Shown: positions 6,453-6,456 of the stretch, piece after piece
Layout of the letters: each line of letters starts with the position of its first letter
Numbering within the stretch: the stretch's first letter is position 1
Assembly (NCBI GenBank): GCA_012270355.1
Contig: JAAXIL010000157.1
Span: forward strand, 1-6,456
Length of the DNA: 6,456 nucleotides
DNA from: Psychrobacter sp.
GTDB taxonomy: Bacteria; Pseudomonadota; Gammaproteobacteria; Pseudomonadales; Moraxellaceae
Direction: 5' to 3'
Notes under the pieces: generated by a model
Seen by the model: the letters and a program-made list of their open reading frames with translations, nothing else
What the model was told of the DNA's origin: nothing
Databases searched by the model: none
Translations under genes and position numbers: made by a program

Positions 6453-6456
6453 CTAA

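Overview
The window looks like an ordinary chromosomal housekeeping segment of a gammaproteobacterium of the family Moraxellaceae (Psychrobacter/Moraxella-like). This is inferred from remembered similarity of the GlmM, GuaB and CysS protein sequences to that family, from the AT-leaning base composition and from the Asn/Gln-rich linkers. No database search was run, so the genus is not fixed. There is no rRNA, tRNA, CRISPR array or insertion sequence, and no sign of a new defence or mobile system.

Layout: four genes run leftward on the minus strand, in transcription order cysS (5689 to 4169), an MscS-family channel gene (4164 to 2257), guaB (2146 to 729) and glmM (703 to beyond the left edge). 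One gene, a PduO-type cob(I)alamin adenosyltransferase (5904 to 6452), is read rightward from the 214-base region it shares with cysS. cysS and the channel gene are tightly coupled: the cysS stop codon lies inside the ribosome-binding region of the next gene. guaB has its own extended -10 promoter, and glmM follows it after 25 bases, so guaB-glmM is probably a second transcription unit.

The striking feature is damage. guaB (IMP dehydrogenase, first committed step to GMP) is split by a frameshift whose flanks fit the loss of about 55 bases, or 18 codons, at the start of its second CBS domain. The MscS-type gene is split by one in-frame TAA between its periplasmic N-terminal region and its membrane channel. 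The adenosyltransferase has an Asn/Lys/Thr-rich insertion and a short, divergent C-terminus. cysS is intact. glmM is intact as far as visible but is cut off by the window before its metal-binding loop. The two disrupted genes mean either a strain that has lost GMP synthesis and one osmotic-release channel, or errors in the sequence or assembly.

Working together: apart from co-transcription, the genes serve unrelated core functions: cysteine charging of tRNA, turgor protection, guanine nucleotide synthesis, amino-sugar supply for the cell wall, and coenzyme B12 formation.
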